64,000 bases of DNA from Sulfitobacter sp. F26204 (lineage in GTDB: Bacteria > Pseudomonadota > Alphaproteobacteria > Rhodobacterales > Rhodobacteraceae): the NCBI RefSeq assembly GCF_026410305.1, contig NZ_JAPMLQ010000001.1, positions 372,001 to 436,000 of the forward strand, written 5' to 3'. This document shows positions 61,155 through 64,000 of this stretch, piece by piece (position 1 is the stretch's first letter; each line of letters starts with the position of its first letter). A model generated the notes under the pieces. It was given only the letters and a program-made list of their open reading frames with translations. It searched no databases and was not told where the DNA came from. A program made the position numbers and the translations under genes.

Positions 61155-62498
61155 TCACTCCGCCGGCTTGACGCTGGCATTTGTTTCACCAGCTTTATTC
61201 GCATACTTCGCCTTGTATGCTTCTTCGATGGTTGCAGGTTGCGCCAGTGGTTTCTCGATCACGCCCAACAGCGGCAGGATCACGAGGAAATAGGCGAACC
61301 AATAGGCTGAAGCGATCAGCGAGAAGGTTGCATAGGGTTCTTCCGCAGGCATCGCTCCCAGCCACATCAGGGCAACGAAATCGATAACCAGAAGACCAAA
61401 CCACCATTTGAACATTGGACGGTAGCGTCCGGAACGAACGCTGGATGTATCCAGCCATGGCACGGCTGCCATGACCGCGATTGCACCGAACATCGCCAGA
61501 ACGCCAAAGAACTTGGCGTCAATGATGCCACCGGTCACAAATGACGCAATCTGAACAACCCAAACCTCAGATGTAAATGCACGCAGGATTGCGTAGAATG
61601 GCAAGTAATACCACTCAGGCACAATATGTGCGGGAGTCGCCAGTGGGTTCGCTTCGATATAGTTGTCAGGGTGGCCAAGATAGTTCGGCATAAAGCCGAC
61701 AACAGCAAAGAACACCACAAGGATGACCGCCAAGGCGAACAAGTCCTTGATTACAAAATAGGGCCAGAAGGGGAGCGTGTCTTTCTCGGCTTCTTCCTTG
61801 GAACCGCGGCGTACCTCGACCCCGGTCGGGTTGCTGTTGCCGGTTGTGTGGAAGGCCCAGATATGCACGGCGACAAGTGCCGCAATCACGAAGGGCAGCA
61901 GATAGTGCAGACTGAAGAAACGGTTCAGCGTGGCATTATCAACAGCAGGCCCGCCAAGCAGGAAGGTTTGCAGGCTTTCCCCGATGAAGGGGATCGCGCC
62001 GAACAGGCCGGTGATCACTGTTGCACCCCAGAATGACATCTGGCCCCAGGGCAGAACGTAGCCCATGAACCCGGTTGCCATCATCAGCAAGTAAATCAGC
62101 ATGCCGATGATCCATGTCACTTCGCGCGGTGCCTTGTAAGAGCCGTAATAGAGGCCGCGGAAAATGTGGATATAAACAGCGAAAAAGAACAAAGACGCAC
62201 CATTTGCGTGAAGATAGCGCAGCATATGACCGCCATTCACGTTGCGCATGATATGTTCAACGCTAGCGAAAGCGTTGTCCACATGCGGCGTGTAATGCAT
62301 CGCAAGGACGATGCCGGTCACAATTTGCAGCACCAGACAGAATGCGAGAACGATACCCCAGATCCACATCCAGTTCAGGTTCTTGGGAGTAGGGATCATC
62401 AGGGTGTCATACATCAGGCCAACAATCGGCAAACGGCTATGCAGCCACTTTTCGCCTTTGGTCTTTGGCTCGTAATGATCGTGAGGAATACCAGACAT
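61155..62498 (-). CDS. petB: Cytochrome b (bc1 complex)
   Basis: A 447-residue integral membrane protein with eight helices. Heme-b histidine pairs are in [27 protein letters not shown] and [23 protein letters not shown] helices (named by short landmarks HANGAS and SLHYLLPF). The quinol-site PEWYYLPFY is present. The length and an extended C-terminus fit alphaproteobacterial bc1 rather than b6f. It lies between petA and petC. Confidence 0.96.
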   Translation of the reverse strand: MSGIPHDHYEPKTKGEKWLHSRLPIVGLMYDTLMIPTPKNLNWMWIWGIVLAFCLVLQIVTGIVLAMHYTPHVDNAFASVEHIMRNVNGGHMLRYLHANGASLFFFAVYIHIFRGLYYGSYKAPREVTWIIGMLIYLLMMATGFMGYVLPWGQMSFWGATVITGLFGAIPFIGESLQTFLLGGPAVDNATLNRFFSLHYLLPFVIAALVAVHIWAFHTTGNSNPTGVEVRRGSKEEAEKDTLPFWPYFVIKDLFALAVILVVFFAVVGFMPNYLGHPDNYIEANPLATPAHIVPEWYYLPFYAILRAFTSEVWVVQIASFVTGGIIDAKFFGVLAMFGAIAVMAAVPWLDTSSVRSGRYRPMFKWWFGLLVIDFVALMWLGAMPAEEPYATFSLIASAYWFAYFLVILPLLGVIEKPLAQPATIEEAYKAKYANKAGETNASVKPAE

Positions 62499-62509
62499 CT
62501 TGCTCTCCC

Positions 62510-63070
62510 TTAACCCAGTTTGATCGTGGTTTCATCCACGAATTCGGCCACGGGGACCGGAAGATTTGTCGGCGCAGGCCCTTTGCGGATGCGACCGGCG
62601 GTGTCGTAATGTGACCCGTGGCAGGGGCAGAACCAGCCGCCAAAGTCACCCGCATCACCCAAAGGTACACAGCCAAGGTGCGTACAGACACCCATCATGA
62701 CCAACCATTCGCCCGCTTCATCCAGCGTGCGGTTTTCGTCCGTTGCAGGGGAATCACCAGAGATGTTTTCGTTTTCGGCACCCTGATCCGGCAGATCAGA
62801 CAGTTTGACAGCGCGTGCCGCCGCGATTTCTTCTTCGGTACGACGGCGGATAAATACAGGTTTGCCCAACCATTTGACGGTCATTTGAGTCCCCGGAGCC
62901 AGATCGCCAACATCTACGCGAATCGACGAAAGCGCCAAAACATCAGCTGATGGATTCATCTGGTTGACCAAGGGCCAAACCGCGCCAGCAACGGCAACAG
63001 CACCTGTTCCTGCCGTAGCGTAGTACAGGAAATCCCTACGGTTGCCTGCGTGATCTTCTGCGTTGGACAC
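62510..63070 (-). CDS. petA: Rieske iron-sulfur protein (bc1 complex)
   Basis: A 186-residue Rieske protein. The N-terminal anchor carries an [11 protein letters not shown] twin-arginine-type signal. The 2Fe-2S ligands are in CTHLGCVP and CPCHGSHYD. The start is GTG 63070, which has GGAGAA about seven bases upstream and gives the family N-terminus VSNAEDHAG. The frame is open to 63136, but that stretch lacks a ribosome site. It heads the petA-petB-petC operon. Confidence 0.95.
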   Translation of the reverse strand: MSNAEDHAGNRRDFLYYATAGTGAVAVAGAVWPLVNQMNPSADVLALSSIRVDVGDLAPGTQMTVKWLGKPVFIRRRTEEEIAAARAVKLSDLPDQGAENENISGDSPATDENRTLDEAGEWLVMMGVCTHLGCVPLGDAGDFGGWFCPCHGSHYDTAGRIRKGPAPTNLPVPVAEFVDETTIKLG

Positions 63071-63149
63071 GTATTTTCTCCAATCTTTAGGGCCGTATTC
63101 CGGCCACCAGTGGTACAGATCGCGCACAGAACGCAACCCAGTTTGAGGA

Positions 63150-63186
63150 GGTATCTAGCCCGCTGACCGCAGTGCGTCTAGATACC
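63150..63186. other. Strong stem-loop upstream of petA
   Basis: GGTATCTAG (63150-63158) and CTAGATACC (63178-63186) are perfect inverted repeats, and CGCTG/CAGTG pair inside. No T run follows on either strand. It may be a regulatory hairpin in the pet leader or an operator. Confidence 0.6.
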
Positions 63187-63215
63187 AATGACGCGCAAAG
63201 GGTCGCAGGGACCGC

Positions 63216-63244
63216 TTAACAACATGAAAACCTGCCCATTTCAA
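63216..63244 (-). promoter_or_regulatory. Putative petABC promoter
   Basis: On the minus strand, TTGAAA (63239-63244) and TGTTAA (63216-63221) are 17 bases apart. The -10 box is weak. If correct, the stem-loop at 63150-63186 is in the 5' leader. Confidence 0.3.
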
Positions 63245-63249
63245 CACCG

Positions 63250-63861
63250 TTATGTGGCTGGAGGGCGGGTTGCCTGCATGGAAGGGCGCGAATCAAATGC
63301 AGTGTACCACGCAGCAAGAGCGTCATTACCATCGCGCCAACCTCGCGCATCATGACGAAAATCAACATAGCCCAGGGCACAGGCAACTGCGATCTGTCCC
63401 ATGTCCAGCGGCCCTTGCAGATGGCTCATCCAGCGGGTGTTCAGGGCGGTACAGGCGCGCGCAATCTTGTCCCATTGGCCATCAACCCATTCGGGCATTC
63501 GCTTGTCTTCGGGCCGCATCCGCCATTCATAAGTCATTAAAAGGGCGGCATCCAGAATGCCATCGGCCGTTGCTTCAATCGTCAGAATATCCCAGTGTCT
63601 TGCGCCCGACCTGTATAATGATCCGCCTGCGCGATCATTGAGATAGGCGCAAATCACCCGACTGTCATAGAGGGCCGGACCGTCGGCCCGTTCCAGCGCC
63701 GGCACCTTGCCCAAGGGATTGCTGGGCAGAAGCGTCTGATCGGGAGACAGGGGCGTGGTTGCCCGTTCTTCCAAAGTGACATCATCCAGTTGCCCTGTTT
63801 CATGCAGAAGCACCATTACTTTGCGCACATAGGGGGAGGTGGGGGAATAGGCCAGTTTCAT
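63250..63861 (-). CDS. Glutathione S-transferase family protein
   Basis: A 203-residue GST. The N-terminal thioredoxin-like domain has SPTSPYVRKVMVLLHETG, NPLGKVPALE and the glutathione-binding DSRVICAYL. The helical C-terminal domain has GQIAVACALGYVDFRH. It resembles the beta/YfcF-like class by eye, but class cannot be set without a search. Substrate unknown. It is upstream of petA in the same direction but separated by 179 bases with a hairpin. Confidence 0.88.
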   Translation of the reverse strand: MKLAYSPTSPYVRKVMVLLHETGQLDDVTLEERATTPLSPDQTLLPSNPLGKVPALERADGPALYDSRVICAYLNDRAGGSLYRSGARHWDILTIEATADGILDAALLMTYEWRMRPEDKRMPEWVDGQWDKIARACTALNTRWMSHLQGPLDMGQIAVACALGYVDFRHDARGWRDGNDALAAWYTAFDSRPSMQATRPPAT

Positions 63862-63921
63862 TGCGGTTTCTCCTGCATTCTATGTCAAAGTATCAACTGC
63901 CCTGCGACCGTGTGCAATCAT

Positions 63922-64000
63922 TCAATGCTTGCCTGGACAATGTATCAGAGCCGCAAGGGCCTCCGTCTCGGCACCAATACCGTTGGCCGGAACTTTATTT
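63922..64000 (-). CDS. 3' end of an unidentified gene (cut by window)
   Basis: The minus-strand frame is open from the window edge to TGA at 63922-63924. It gives 25 residues ending in ALAALIHCPGKH, with a KVPANGIGAETEALA segment that looks protein-like. Too short to identify. It could also be chance. Confidence 0.4.
   Translation of the reverse strand, partial: NKVPANGIGAETEALAALIHCPGKH

Noticed and set aside
63070-63136. N-terminal extension of the Rieske protein to TTG 63136
   Set aside because: The residues are not typical of Rieske proteins and there is no ribosome site, while GTG 63070 has GGAGAA and gives the family N-terminus.
1-64000. Search for CRISPR arrays, integrases, transposases, toxin-antitoxin pairs and phage genes
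   Set aside because: No direct-repeat arrays, recombinase motifs or typical toxin-antitoxin gene pairs were seen. The window reads as core chromosome with one polysaccharide region.

Overview
The window is chromosomal DNA from an alphaproteobacterium, almost certainly a member of the Rhodobacterales (Roseobacter group). This rests on a three-gene cytochrome bc1 operon whose Rieske gene starts with GTG, an NDUFAF5-like methyltransferase next to comF, a rimP-nusA-ylxR-infB operon preceded by a compact attenuator of the alphaproteobacterial rimP-leader type, and several small proteins I recall from this group. The genus cannot be fixed from sequence reading alone. No rRNA, insertion sequence, prophage, CRISPR array or integrase was seen. 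One tRNA gene (Lys, anticodon TTT) is present. Layout: 1-6000 holds two tandem ABC exporter halves, an iron-sulfur RNA m5U methyltransferase, and an envelope group (two L,D-transpeptidases around a CAP-domain lipoprotein, then a 60-residue secreted peptide with a strong terminator). 6080-12960 holds metabolic and housekeeping genes: hemH, the NDUFAF5-like enzyme, comF, grxC, a nitrilase-family hydrolase, a MarR regulator, ubiG, a proline iminopeptidase and a half-length solute-binding protein. 12967-18415 is the rimP-nusA-ylxR-infB operon with its own promoter and leader terminator. 18510-21245 is a minus-strand group (a 43-residue unannotated small protein, mutT, argJ, a parvulin isomerase) divergent from secA (21420-24125), which is followed by a membrane-anchored protein of unknown role and a PstS-like/OmpA fusion. 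26808-30826 is radC, dnaJ and dnaK, and alkB is divergent from dnaK. 31749-42851 is a surface-polysaccharide region: a KpsM-like export permease, a PAP phosphatase (cysQ), kdsB, galU, galE, four glycosyltransferases and a two-module sulfotransferase. Together they suggest a Kdo-containing, sulfated cell-surface glycan. 42865-47631 on the minus strand is kdsD-lptC-lptA-lptB and hpf-ptsN (the enterobacterial order, but without rpoN), plus a short RNase D. 47675-55508 on the minus strand is a phenylacetate catabolic operon: thiolase, paaA-B-C-D, a 58-residue membrane protein, paaE, paaZ and paaX. 55509-56060 has no convincing gene. 56115-57410 is a DUF4214-type protein, followed by tRNA-Lys, dapF, mtaB, a small monooxygenase-fold protein, the petA-petB-petC operon (minus strand), a glutathione transferase and the 3' tail of one further gene cut by the window end. 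The observations most worth following up are the rimP leader, the 43-residue small protein, the two-module sulfotransferase beside a PAP phosphatase, the GT14-like protein with a large unassigned C-terminal half, and a perfect-arm hairpin upstream of the bc1 operon.
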